This document shows, one piece after another, positions 32,897 through 44,779 of a stretch of 64,000 nucleotides of DNA (position 1 is the stretch's first letter; the number at the start of each line of letters is the position of its first letter). The notes below the pieces were generated by a model. It was not told where the DNA came from. It saw nothing but the letters and a program-made list of their open reading frames with translations, and searched no databases. The position numbers and the translations under genes are program-made. The stretch comes from Scedosporium boydii (lineage: Eukaryota > Ascomycota > Sordariomycetes > Microascales > Microascaceae). The stretch is taken from positions 62,001-126,000 of the forward strand of contig NJFT01000036.1 in the NCBI GenBank assembly GCA_002221725.1, in the 5' to 3' direction.

Positions 32897-35800
32897 ATGA
32901 TGGCTGAGACCCTTATTGAGCGTGCTTGCCAGAGATTCTCTAAAGAACTCTCGCCCGAGGATGACAGGGAAATCAAGTCGACATCTATTAACGATGTGCG
33001 ACAGGCGATTTGGCTCGTGGAGCGGCAGCTTGCGGCCCGACAGTGTCTCCGAAGCCTCGATCGCTTGAAACCCTATCTCGACGGCATCGAAAGATACTCA
33101 AAGGCGATCGAGATATTGGCTAATGCAGTGCCTTACTTGGCATATACCTGGGTATGGCAATGACACTCTGTATCGTCTTGTCTTGTTAGGGACGTAGGCC
33201 AGGGGTAATTTCTAACTTGATTATTATAGGCTCCACTCAAGGTCATATTGACTGTAGGTAATGTGGTTAATGTTTTCTCCGGACATCTTTGAGACGGCAG
33301 CTGAGATCTTGTATATCAGGTGGCCATCGATTCCACGCATATCCTCGACAAGATCTTATCGGCTTACGCGCAAATCGGCGCCGCATTACCTCGTCTGTCG
33401 ATGCTGAGAGAGGCGTTCCCGGACTCTACCGGTTTCCAGCAACTATTCGGCTTCCTCTATGAGGACATCATCGAGTTTCACAGGCGTGCTTACAAGCTTA
33501 TTCGGAAACCAGGTAGGGATCGTGGCCCATATTTGAACTCCTTTTTCCCTCACTCTTCTAATTGTGCAGCGTGGAAAATCTTCTTCACGTCGGCTTGGGC
33601 TCGCTTCGAGAGTCGACTCAGTGCACTGATTGACAATATCAAGGCGACCAGCCAGCTTATTGACCAGGAGGCAAGCGCTATCGACATATTACAAGCTGCA
33701 GAATCACGGCGAAAGTCAGCGGATGATGCCCTCGCGAGAGAGAAACGGTGGGAATCGGAACAGTTGCAGGCGGTGAAAATCTGGCTCGAGGCCGGAGAGG
33801 AAGACCAGGAGCTAAAGCTTGAATGGCTCAAGGGCCAGTCTCATCCTGGAACGACGCATTGGATTGCCAAGAACCCCAGATTCAGGTCCTGGATGCAGCG
33901 GGGCCGTGGAAATCCTGTAATGTGGCTCTATGGAAAACCTGGTTCTGGTAAGAAGAGAACAAAACCCCGCTTAGGTTGGCTCTATCCTCCTAATACTAAC
34001 CTCTTGACAGGAAAATCCGTCATGAGCTCCAAAGTCATTTCCTTTATTCAGTCCACGCCCAAGCAATATGCACTCTTTTTCTACTGCGACTACAATACTC
34101 CTGCATATGGCATCTCGGCGTATATATGCCGCGTCTTCTGCACGCAGTTACTGAAACTCGTTCCAGAGCTCGCCCCGTTCTTCTATGATGAATATCTCAG
34201 CAAAGGCCGATCGCCGTCGGCGGAAGTCTTGAAGCCTGCTCTCGCCACCATTTTAAAAAGCATTGAGTTTGTCAGGTTAATAGTTGACGGTCTTGATGAG
34301 CTTCCATCTAGTGAACACAAAAAGCTCATCGCTGAGCTCATCGACCTTACGATTTCGGCCGGTGATACATGCAAACTCTTAGTTTGTAGCCAGGACTTGC
34401 GTACAATTAGGCCGTCTCTGTCGAAGAGACCGGCCCTCTTCCTTGGTGACGAGAGAGACTCAATCCAAAAAGACATCGACATGATCATCGAGAAAGGCCT
34501 TGATGATATTTGTGACGGCGTGGGTGGTGAACTATCGACGGAGTTGATGACATACATGCGGAGTCGAATCGCAAGTAAGGCTGAGGGAATGTTTCTCTGG
34601 GTACGGCTAGTCCTTTCACTCCTAGAGTCCTCCTCTAGTCCACATGAACTGAGGTCAACCATCGACTCTCTTCCTAATGACCTTGAGAAAATGTAAGTCA
34701 GTCCACAAGGATGGCTGTTTATGCCACATCAACTCACGAAGTAATTAGGTATGTCAAGATTCTGAGCAACATCCGAAGCCGCTGCTCTCCAGCGAACCTT
34801 GACCGCGTTCGGCGGACTTTCGAATGGATGTTGTGTTCCAAGGAGAAGACGCATATGCGGAAATGTGAACTTCTTATCGCCGCTAGCTTTCACGAAGGAT
34901 GCCAGTCCCTGGATCGACATAGCCTGCCGTACCAGACTGCACTGGAGATCTGCAAGCCTCTGATTGAGGAGAGTCCTGGGGGGACGGTGGGTTTTGTGCA
35001 TTCAACCGTTCCGCAGTGAGTCTTCCCTCCCTCATGAGTCCTAAGTCCAAATCATTTACGGAACATGTGCGTTGACTCTTGATACCAAATGCAGGTTCTT
35101 GCTTGACCCGTCCAGTGGTCCGTTCACAACGAAGTTGTCGGCTCACCGGACTATTGCCTACTCTTGCATCTCGCACTTAATCCAAGCCCTCGATTTCGCC
35201 ACCAACATGCCGCCGAACGAATTAACAATCCGAGTCGGCTTGGGGACTCTGAGCCTCCACTTGTACGCGGGCGAGTACTGGATGGATCACCTCTTTCAAT
35301 GCATAGCAGATGCCGACCCGAATGATCCATACCTCGCTCCATTGATAGAGCAGGCTTCTTGTCTGGCCATAACGCACTTGCAATTATGTCATCCGAGTGC
35401 GCAAGATTTCTTTAGCTCTGTCGACCACCAGGCCGCACAAGGCGTGGATGCCCGCATTTGGAAGCTTGAGTCGCTGCCTTTCGTCCAGGCCCTGATTTCT
35501 CGGATACTTGTATTTAGGAACCAATTGCGGCAGCATCAAGATTCCGGGAGCCATGAAACGGAACCTGAGCCGTTAGATCCTACGCTGTTTCACTTTGTTG
35601 ATCAGAAGTACAACGAAACAGTCAGGGTCCTTATCGAAGCCGATGCACACGAGGGTCTGACGGCGGATGAGCTGCATACATTCCGATCTAATTACGGAAG
35701 TGCTGCATTTTTATGTCATATTCAGGGTTGCAGTAAATCCCGAATGGGATATCGGACAATTAATGAGCTTCGCGGGCATATAAGGCGCTGCCACCAAAAG

Positions 35801-37733
35801 ATGCTAAAATGTTACTGGGCCGGCTGTACCTACAACGACATCGGTTTCGCTTCCGCCAAAACTCTTCGGGACCACCTGAATCAATTTCACGGGGAAGGTG
35901 GAAGTCGTCAAGTTCCCAGGTCGCTACGACGGAAAAGGGCAGGTCTGCAGAGAGATAAGGAGCCTGGGAGCCTGACCGACGCGAAGTCCAAAGAGCAACG
36001 CCAACAGCAGCAACAACGGAAGGAGAGGGCCACACCAACATTTCAGGACGAGCCCCTTTCGCCGCTTTCAAGTAATGGGTTCCCGCCCCGAGACTTCTTA
36101 TTAGACGACAAGTTATTCACAGAGAAGTTAACAGCCTTCATGAGAGAAAGGGGATTCCCTTTGGATGTCAGCCCAACATTCGATAACCGCCCAATCAACC
36201 TCCGGATGCTTTTCCAGCATGTGGTAGAGAGGGGAGGTTTCAAGGGAGTCACATACAACAATATGTGGTCAAATGTTTCAAAAGAAATGGGCTTCAACTC
36301 TGCCCAGAGTGCCGCGGCGTCGCTGAGCCTGTGCACCATTTATAATCACAATCTATTCGAGTTTGAACTGAACTGGACAACTGAGGAAGTTGTTAGATCA
36401 ATATTTAAGATGCCGGACGACCACAACGTGCCACAGCAGAATGCTATAGCCGCTCCATCTGCGGACCAGGAAACACCCCTGTCTCGGGGCCAGCAGTATC
36501 AGGCTGGCCATGCCATTACCAAGATCCACAACGGGCTGACACCAAGCACTAATCGCCTTTTGCCCGGTCCCCCGCCCAGCCAAAAAAAGGAAATTCTCGA
36601 CGAGATTGGGCATGATCTCGAAGAGCTTGGTAAGAACTATGCGGGCCAGGAAACTCCTCCTGCTTCAGACCCAACGTTACCCGCCGAGATGTCCTTTCCG
36701 ATAGCGTCAAGAGTCCAGCTCCAAGACGCTCCTCAAATGCCGGCGCAGGCACATCAATATCTGATGAACCATGTGATTGAGACCATCCTCAACAGCGATT
36801 TAGCACCAGGAGTGCGTCAGGGGCTGCGTAATCTCCCGCCCAGTGAGCAGCTGCGGATCATGAACCGGGCAATCGACGGGTTTAAGGGGCGTCAGCGCAT
36901 TCGAATGGCCAATCCGCCCAAGCCCAATCTTGGTCGCCAGATCACACTCCTCCCCGACAACCAGCATCTCCGACAATCGGTCCTCACTGTCCTTGGTGAA
37001 ATCATCTATGCTCGCATAGATCACGACCACGTCTTTTCTTTTGGATGGCAGTCCAGATACACAAAAGCACAACGTGCAAGGAATGCCATCGGTGTGTAAG
37101 TGTTCGCTTCCTTCATTGCTCGTTGCACCGTGAGATAGACAAGATACTAACCCTAACTGTAATTTAGAATTCGGAGCGCCACCATCGTTTTAGGCCGCGG
37201 AGAGCAGATTTCGAGCATCATTAAAGATGTCATGGACGCCGAACGCGACTGGTTTGGCGTATCCCGCTCGGAGGTATCCATCTGAACTCCAATCTCAACT
37301 TTTACCAGATCCTAACAGGCCATAAATCCAGGAAATGTATGATCTACGAGTGAGGGCGAAAGCACAAAAGTATGTTGAAGCGAGTATGTTGAGGGTCTTC
37401 ATCGGGCAAGGAAAGGTGGAGGTTCAAGAGGCTCAAGAACTACAATTATTACAGCTACTAGAGCTATTGCAACTACAGATGGAACCCTCTCGTTCGCAAG
37501 ACGGGCGGGTGGCCGCGCCGGCTCACCAGCTTTCATTCCCGAGCACAATTATGGATGGCCTTCCTCCAGCAAGGGCCGGCCCGGTGCAAGGACCCAGGGC
37601 CCCGACGATGGAGCCGGTGATCCAATACAACGGACTAGGAATCGATCCTGACGCGCTGACGGCTCCGCAAATTCGGTCGTTCTCTCAAATGATGCCGACC
37701 CTTCAAGCCGAGAGTCATGCGCCTTCCACATGA
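32897..37733 (+). CDS. NACHT-type STAND protein fused to C2H2 zinc fingers and an ARID domain
   Basis: Nine exons (32897-33151, 33230-33253, 33320-33512, 33570-33947, 34011-34692, 34749-35015, 35095-37095, 37168-37273, 37332-37733) join in frame to 1,435 residues. Residues 1-275 resemble the DUF7708/Goodbye-type N-terminus of fungal STAND proteins (FLYEDIIEFHRRAYKLI). The P-loop GKPGSGKS is near residue 282, Walker B is RLIVDGLDELPSSE near 385, and MFLWVRLVLSLLES follows, as in fungal NACHT proteins. A helical region ends near 760. Two C2H2 fingers follow at about 807-833 (CHIQGC...HIRRCH) and 838-865 (CYWAGC...HLNQFH), each C-x4-C-x15-H-x4-H. A Gln-rich patch leads to an ARID/BRIGHT domain at about 937-1025 (FTEKLTAFMRERGFPLD, INLRMLFQHVVERGGFKGV, NNMWSNVSKEMGF). 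The C-terminus is helical and Gln/Leu-rich. Fingers and ARID lie in one uninterrupted exon. Expected role: an NTP-driven switch with DNA or chromatin as output; this is inference. Confidence 0.85.
33513..33569 (+). other. 57-nt stop-free intron of the STAND-ARID gene
   Basis: GTAGGG...TGCAG splicing joins KP to AWKIFF. The intron is a multiple of three without a stop, so retention would insert 19 residues and leave the frame intact. Confidence 0.5.
33948..34010 (+). other. 63-nt stop-free intron that splits the P-loop
   Basis: GTAAGA...GACAG divides the Gly codon of GSGKS in the Walker A motif. It contains a CTAAC branch site (33998-34002). It is 3n and stop-free, so retention would give GSGKKRTK and lose the Ser that binds Mg-NTP. 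Confidence 0.6.
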
Positions 37734-37919
37734 GGGCATTCTATATTATTTGTCTGTGTTCCATGTCTAATGGCTGATTTAATTTTATGCTCGATTGAAT
37801 AACACCAGGAGCAAATAGAAAAAGGAAAGAAAAGAAGGTTTTAAACAACATATTCCGAACTTGAATAGCATGCCCGATCTAGTCTTCTCGTCACCTATAC
37901 CTCTTCCGTTGATACCACC

Positions 37920-40900
37920 TCAGTGATCCAAGGCTTGACTCTGACACTGAAACGCGTTGTTAGAAAAGATAAAATACGGCTGTAGAGGCTGTGGGTTCGG
38001 ACTTACCATCCCCCAGTAAATACCTTGCTTCCCAAGGAGCTCGTCATGAGTCCCCCTCTCCACCACCTTCCCATGGTCAAACACAAAAATGACATCGGCA
38101 TTCTGAATCGTTGACAGCCGATGAGCGACGGCGATCATGGTCCTTCCGCTGCGCGCCTTTTCAAGCGCTGCTTGCACCACCTTTTCAGACTCGGAATCCA
38201 AAGCCGACGTGGCTTCGTCAAGGAGAAGAACCTTCGGATCGCGAATCAGGGCTCGCGCGATGGCAATTCTCTGCTTTTGCCCTCCGGACATGGAGAGGCC
38301 CTTGTGGCCTACATCAGTATCATAGCCTTCGGGGAGGGAAATGATGAAGTCATGGATGAAGGCGTCGCGGCAAACTTGGTGGATTCTCTCGTCCGAGATG
38401 GAGTCGGGATTGGGGACACCCATGAGGATGTTGTCGCGGACTGTTCCGCGGAAGAGGGTCGGTTCCTGGGAAACGAGGGATAGGTTATCGCGGTAGTCGT
38501 ACACGTCAACGTCTTTGATGTTTGTGCCGTTGAATAGGATCTCCCCTTTGCCCGACTCAAGGTCGTAGAATCGCTCCAAGAGGGCAATTATAGTCGTCTT
38601 CCCGCACCCAGAGGGCCCAACAAAAGCGGCGAACTGACCTTTGTCGATTTCAAGGTTCAAGCCCCGGAAGACGTCGACATCTCTCGTGGGGTACTTGAAG
38701 TGCACATCCCGCAGCTCAATGCGAACACCGCCATCCGCTTCCGAAATCTTACCTTCGCACGAACGTCGGGCCGCCTCCTCATCATCCGCAGCATCCAACA
38801 CGTCAAGAATTCGATTCGCCGCTGCTTTCGCCTGCGCAGCGCTGGGCGCAATGGCGATCGACTGGCTCGCGCCCTCGGCGCCGTGGATGGCGGCCATGAA
38901 GCAAACCAAAAAGGCCTCGAGCGTGTAGGAGCCGCTGGCGAGCAGTCGTCCACCGTACCAGAAGATGAGGGCTTGGCATCCTAGGCTGGAGCTAGCGGTG
39001 AAGCCGAAGGCGATGGACGTCCATCGCGACCGCTTGAAAGCTTCGCGGACGTGGCCGTTGAGGAGTTTCTCGTACCTGGCGTTGATTGCGGATTCCATGG
39101 TGAGCGAGGAGACTGTTCGTATGGCGCCTAGGGCCTCTGTAGCGAATTGGGAGCTCTCGGCGAAGACGGCGGCGTTCATCTTGTCAAAGAGCATTTCGTG
39201 TCTGTATCGCCAGTACCCCGAAGAGAGCATGATTGGCATGGTGATGAACGTAGCCACCAAACCCAGCTGCCATCCAAAGACGAGGGCGAGAATGACGCAG
39301 CCAATAACGGTGAAGATGCCCGAGAGCATGAAAACGAGGTTCAACCCGAGGAGCTCTTCAAGCTGCTTAGCGTCGCCCGATACCCGCGCACTCAGCGACC
39401 CATGCGAGTTGTCGTCCTCGTCAAAGAACGCGACTTTTTGCCGAAGCATCGCGCCGAAGTATTTGGTCCTGTAAACTGCACTGATGAAGTATTGAGTGCG
39501 CAAGCTAAGCCAGCCCCCCGCGAAGTAAGATAAGCCGACACCCGCAGCCAAGGCAAGCCACATCAAGCCCCAGAAGTCGCCTTCTCTATCCATATCATCT
39601 TTGCTCGGTAGGAGGAAGACGCCGACGACCTTGGCGAAGAGCCAGGCTTGGATGGGGGTACCGGCCGCCATGGCCATGGCAGCCACGACAAGTGCCATGT
39701 AGAAGGGCCATTGCGCTCGTTCCATGTACAGGGCTTTACCGAAACTTTGCATGAGGCTGCGAGGTTTCTTTTCCGGTGCGTCGCCGTCGGTAGACGGAAT
39801 ACTCGGCTGTTCTGGGTCTGGCATCTTATCGTTATCGTAGAGAATCTTTTCTGGCTGCCCATCAGGCGTAGCCACAGGTGTGGCATCGTCAGCCTCTCCG
39901 TCCGCAGCACCTGCGAGACGGAGCGACTGGGCATTGACCAACTGACTATAAACCCCCAGCGGTCTTGCCATGAGGCTTTCGTGAGTGCCTTCCTCTACGG
40001 CCCGACCTTTTTGCAGGACAATAATATGGTCGGCCTTCTTGATGGTGGAGAGGCGGTGGGCGATGGTGATGGTTGTGCGGTTTTGCGTGACGCGGTCGAG
40101 AGCGGCTTGGACGATCTTTTCGCTCCGGGTGTCCATTGCGCTGGTGGCTTCGTCGAGGATCATGATGCGAGGGTTTTTGATGATGGTTCGGGCGATGGCG
40201 AGGCGCTGTTTCTGGCCGCCTGATAACTTGGCGCCACCGTCGCCAACGCGTGTTTCGTATCCCTGTTGAAGAGCCATCATGTCAGTCAACAGGGCTCAAG
40301 ACGAAGAGAAGTGCGGAACAAGAAAACGAAAAAAGAAAAAAAAAAAAAAAAAAAAAAAAAAGATAAGAAAACTGTTAGGAACTAGGGGACACTTACATCT
40401 GGGAGACGACTAATGAACTCGTGAGCGTAGGCTTCCTCACACGCTTCCTTGACCATTTCTCGCTTGCGCTCCTCGGATATGTCCGCCCAAGCAGTGCCGA
40501 TCAAACCATTAGCGACGTTGCCAAAGATCGTATCGTTGAAGAGAAAGGGTTCTTGCTGGACGAGACCGATCTGGGCCCTCCACCAGGTAAGGTCGAGGTC
40601 TTCAAGATTGTGGCCGCCGACCTTGATGGAACCAGATAGCTGAGGCTTGGTGGGAGTGGATGTCTTGTTATTCTCATTTTTCTCGTTGTCTGCCTCTGGC
40701 TCTTTTCCCTTCGCCTTCTTCTCCTTATCCGACGGTTTGGCCTCGACCACTTCAGGTAGGACATGTTGCTCCTTCAAGGAGTACCAGCGCTCCAACAGAC
40801 CCACGATAGTACTCTTTCCCGAACCAGAGGGGCCGACAATGGCGGTGTTCTGACCCGCCCGAATACGGAAACTCGCATCATCGAGAACTTTGACACTAGG

Positions 40901-42123
40901 CCGACTGGGGTACGCAAAGGTTACGCCTTCGAACGCGAGGTCGTCGCAGTCAGCGATGTCCGGTTTTTCGGATCCCGACGAGGGCAAGGGGGCGTCGATA
41001 ACGGTGAAGAACTGGCACGCAGCAACCATGGCGTTACTAACAGCCATCAAGGGAGTCGCGACGCGCTCCAAGGAGGTGAGGATCATCATGACGGACATGA
41101 GGACGATGATGACGACGCCGGGGTTGGTGATGGCGCCTTTTATGTATCTCTGGATACCGTACCAGAATGCGAGGCCGAAAGCGCCCATTACACCAAAGAA
41201 CTAAGTCAATCGCTGATTAGCTTCTTTGCCTTTTTTTTTCTCTCCTACCCGGGGTAGAAACATACCGTCAAACCGAACTGAAGACTGGCTGGCATAGTCA
41301 TCTTCATTGCCCGCTTCAGCGACTCACGAACCCACGTCTCATAGCGAGTCATCACGCGAGACTGGGCCCCGCAGGCAACAACGAGCTGGATCCCTCCCAG
41401 TGCCTCACTGGCGATGGCGTTGCTCTGGGTATCCGCCTCTCCCATGGCGGTCTGGTACTTGACCACAGTAGGCAAAAACACCGACAAGACGACGACCACG
41501 TAGACGATCAGCGAGCAGGTCACGAGGGTGATATTCCAATTCCAGACGAAGGCGACGATGAACGCAGCCCAGATGGTGCCGTTGTATTCGAGGAAGGTAC
41601 CGAGCCGTTCGGAGATGCCGAGCTGCAGGGTATTCGAAGTCGTAGTGATGGCCGTCGCGGGCGCTCCGGGCGGCATGGTATCGATGACGTGAATGGACTG
41701 CGCGAAGAGGGAGCGCAGGTAGTGGAGACGCACGGCGGACGACAGGCGGATGCCAATCATTCGGAAGCAGAACTTGTTGATGGTGTTGAGGGCCCAGCGG
41801 CCGAGGAAGAGAGCCATGATATACAGGGCCTGTTTGTTCAGGATAGCATGCAGATCGTCGGGCGACATCATGGTGGATTCGCGAAAGTAGTCGGCGAAGT
41901 CGTCGACGAGCTGGCCGAAGATGATGGTCATCAGCGGAAGGGTCACGCCCGCGCCGATGGAGGCGACGGATGCGATGGCGTAGGTGCAAAAGTCCCATTT
42001 TGTCGCGTAGCTGAAGACGCGGAGGTAGTCGGAGAACTTTGGCGTTCGTTTGGGACGCGCGGAAGCGGGAGAGGATTCCACGACGGTGTCGGCCTGGCTC
42101 GGGGCCAGGACATCGTCGGACAT
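37920..42123 (-). CDS. Full-length ABC multidrug exporter, MDR1/ABCB type
   Basis: A full transporter of about 1,310 residues with TMD-NBD-TMD-NBD order, like fungal leptomycin-resistance Pmd1 and P-glycoprotein. The start is the ATG at 42123 (MSDDVLAPSQADTVVES). Four exons are separated by introns near 41268-41205, 40397-40264 and 38008-37948. NBD1 has GPSGSGKST, Q-loop QQEPFLF, signature LSGGQKQ and Walker B RIMILDEATSAMD. NBD2 has GPSGCGKTT, SQEPTLF, signature MSGGQKQ and VLLLDEATSALD. A charged insert (DKEKKAKGKEPEADNEKNEN) follows Walker A of NBD1. The last exon codes only for CQSQALDH, the family's usual ending. It exports hydrophobic compounds at the plasma membrane; many members confer drug tolerance. 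It converges on the STAND-ARID gene, 186 bp apart. Confidence 0.92.
40336..40361. repeat. Poly-A run of about 26, intronic
   Basis: A long A run inside the second intron of the ABC transporter gene (poly-T in its mRNA sense, upstream of the acceptor). Confidence 0.85.
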
Positions 42124-43099
42124 GGCTGGCGGGAGAAAAAGACCAGTCAAGCGTCTTTATCCTTTGTCTCTGAGGTTATTGAATTAGGTTGATGCTTCCG
42201 AATGGTTACGCGGGCGGAGAAGAAGGATTTACAGCTTGTCTTGCTTTGATAACGGCTCCTAGAAATCAAGTGTCGACTGTCCTGCAAAGAGGGTTGACGG
42301 CAGGATTTGAACTATTCGGACTCTTCGAACTGACTTTGATCGATCCGAGAATCTACCATCGTGATCTGACCGCAGCACAACACAAAGGAAGGAGCGATCG
42401 TGGTGCGGAAAAGAGATCTTAAATAGAGAGAGGAAAGACATTTTTCTTTCTCTTTATCAAAACCGTTAAACAAGATGAGATTTGCGGATCGCGTTGTATT
42501 TCCATCTTTACGGGGCTGCCTGTTTGCCTCTTTGCCTCCCTCGGCCGGGACACGGCGTTGGCAAGTCGTATTATTTCCTTTTTGGGGGTTTTACGAGCTA
42601 CGGATTTGCGACTGACTCGGAGCCCCCACTCACCGTTGGACGCGCCATCCATGTCTTAGAGCCACATTAAACAACGGTTAGGCCTTATGCCGCAATGATT
42701 CATTTTTGCTGGACCTTCGAGATTCGGATCGAAGAAAACGAAAAGGTACAAAGTACTTGACCTTACCTCTTTTGGGGGTTTACGAGTTGCGAGTCGCATT
42801 TTTTGATATTGAACCGGATTATTAATGTCGCCAAGAATAGAAGTGTAGGAAAGGGGCTCAAGTCACGTGAACATGTGTCAGCGGATCAACGTGGAAAGGG
42901 GAAAAAAATAAAAAAAAAATAATAAATACCTTTAAAGTATTACGAAGGAGTAGGAAGAATAGGAGAATCATGCTGAGAGAAAATGGAAAGGAAAGAATAC
43001 TGGAATTATTTCAAGAATAATTATAAGATGAAACAACGTGACAAAAAGAACGAACAAAAAAAGTGGACAGACAAAAGTCAAATTCGGAGATTCACCAAC
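42124..43099. other. ABC transporter promoter region with a diverged direct repeat
   Basis: No gene. A motif of about 25 bp (TTTTGGGGGTTT then ACGAG) occurs at 42577-42603 and 42767-42793. A TCACGTGA palindrome lies near 42863. An A-rich tract at 42901-42926 follows. Some of these could control the transporter; none is proven. Confidence 0.4.
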
Positions 43100-43187
43100 T
43101 CCCATGCCCGGATTCGAACCGGGGTCTATGCCTCACACTCAATCAGTAGATGAGAGGGCACAATGATAACCCCTACACTACATGGGA
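43100..43187 (-). tRNA. tRNA-Glu(CTC) with an intron
   Basis: On the minus strand the acceptor arms TCCCATG and CATGGGA pair fully. The T-arm is CCCGG-TTCGAAT-CCGGG. The D-arm contains AGGGGTTAT. The anticodon stem GTGCC/GGCAT encloses a loop with CTC after T33, so glutamate. About 17 extra nucleotides after position 37 (TCTACTGATTGAGTGTG) form the canonical nuclear tRNA intron position. The box B-like GGTTCGAATCC is perfect. Confidence 0.85.
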
Positions 43188-43769
43188 TTTTCCTGATTTA
43201 TTTGTGCTCCACCGGCTTTGGTGTTGGCCACAAGAAGGGGGACTTTCTCAGTTCATCGTGAGCGGGTCCACGAAGGATTTCCGGAGACCGTGGCTCTTGC
43301 TCTTCCTCATAAATCCTATCCCCACAGACGTGATGCATACCGAGACAGTCTCCGAGATACGGTTTCTATCCGAGGACATCTCCTTCATTTATATGAGCAT
43401 CAGTAGATTTGATCTGTGACATGCGTGAATCCGGCATTTGAATGCTTGTGTACAAGATGCCATTACTTGTCGATAGGCCAAAATACTGCTAAATGCCACC
43501 GATCGAGTAAAGAGAAGCCGGAATCCGGTCTCCCCTAATGCTCAGGCAGTCCTTGTGGAACGAGGTATCCAAAATTGGTGGAGGGGCGTGAAGGGTTTCT
43601 CACGTCGGTGGTCCAAACCGTTGGTTTAAATCTAGCGGCGTGGTCCGCAAAGCGCAAAATACAAGAACGTCAGAGCTTCTCGCATCTGCTATCAACAGGC
43701 TGAAAAGAAAGAATGGAAAAAAAAAGTAAATGGAAAAAGTAAATGGAAAAAAGGAACGGAAAAAAGAAC
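43188..43769. other. Spacer between two tRNA genes
   Basis: No supported gene. Poly-T or poly-A Pol III terminator-like runs flank the tRNAs, e.g. the A-rich stretch 43715-43765 downstream of tRNA-Asp on its own strand. An 89-codon plus-strand frame (43150-43419) overlaps the tRNA and is dismissed. Confidence 0.4.
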
Positions 43770-43850
43770 TCTCCCTCGGGGAATCGAACCCCGGCCACCT
43801 GCGAATTGTTCTTTGACAAGCAGGTATCCTGACCACTAGACCAAGGAAGA
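43770..43850 (-). tRNA. tRNA-Asp(GTC) with a very short intron
   Basis: Acceptor arms TCTTCCT and AGGGAGA pair with one G-U. The T-arm is CGGGG-TTCGATT-CCCCG. The D-arm is GGTCTAGTGGTCAGGATAC. The anticodon stem CCTGC/GCAGG holds loop TTGTCA with GTC, so aspartate. About 10 extra nucleotides (AAGAACAATT) after position 37 are the intron. Confidence 0.85.
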
Positions 43851-44243
43851 TGTGATTGGATGCTATGTTCGTCGCTTAGCTCGACTCAACAACGTTTATT
43901 TCGCCCCGCCGCGGGCACGAATCTTCACATGGATGGAGGCACTACTTCTCTGCAAAGAGGCTGGGTCGAGGTGGCTCGCTTTGTGCCATTACAATGGATG
44001 TAGGAAACGCAGCACATGCTAGGAAGACATGGAAAAGGGAGCCGAAGGAGATGGCGAAGCATATATTCCACATCCAACGGAGTCATGACCCTTCAGTCTT
44101 GAGTGGTAGGGAGAGACCATGCAAATCAAACTTTTCGTCGCCAAGGAGTGAGGTCAGGAAGAAGGACAAAGCGTGTTCAATTGATTTTTCTTTTCCTTTC
44201 ATTTGTTATACATATTGATTCTTATTCTTCTCGCATCGTTGTT
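43851..44243. other. Intergenic
   Basis: About 390 bp with no gene; small frames without motifs. It contains the 3' region of the next gene. Confidence 0.35.
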
Positions 44244-44779
44244 TCAATAGTACTCCAGCCCGTCGTAAGTCCCATCCAGCTTCCCTTCTTTCGCAAGCCT
44301 TGTCACTGCCTCCTTCGATCTCACAATAACATCCGGGATGTAGCCCGGAGACATTACAGGAACCTTGGTTTTTTCCTTATCCTGCCTAATCCAGGGCACC
44401 CTCCGCGCTCCGGCCACGCGACTAACGGCGTCTCGGAGAGCGGTTACGGATTCATCGTCGAAGGCGCCGCCGAGAACGACAGCCCGTGGGACCTGGGAGT
44501 AGTTTCCTGAGCCGATGGTGCTAAGCTCGGGATGCGATGGAGGCAGCTGCCCCAAGAGGAGCGGAGGAATAATTTCTGTTCCGGATTCCCCGGCCAAGAC
44601 GAAATGAACAACTACGACACATATTAATGAGTTGTAAGCCCCAGCGTCAGAAAATCAAATAGCGGTTTCTAGGTGACATGCGAACCTTCCACTTCGGGCT
44701 TTAGGCCATCAATCACAAGGCGACCGACTTCTTCTCTCTTGCCGCAGCAGATGATGGGGATGGAAGATGACTCGGCCAT
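44244..44779 (-). CDS. Small conserved-looking protein, function unknown
   Basis: A protein of about 153 residues in two exons; the intron begins after GLKPEVE near 44687 and ends near 44613. It starts MAESSSIPIICCGKREEVGR and continues VHFVLAGESGTEIIPPLLLG. GSGNYSQVPRAVVLGGAFDD and VPWIRQDKEK follow, and it ends DGTYDGLEYY. The pattern of a short beta strand, CGKREEVG, a second strand and LGGAFDD looks like a Rossmann-type alpha/beta fold. Similar short uncharacterised proteins are known in ascomycetes; no activity is assigned. The start is supported by a strong ATGGCC context and by frame continuity over the intron. Confidence 0.72.
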
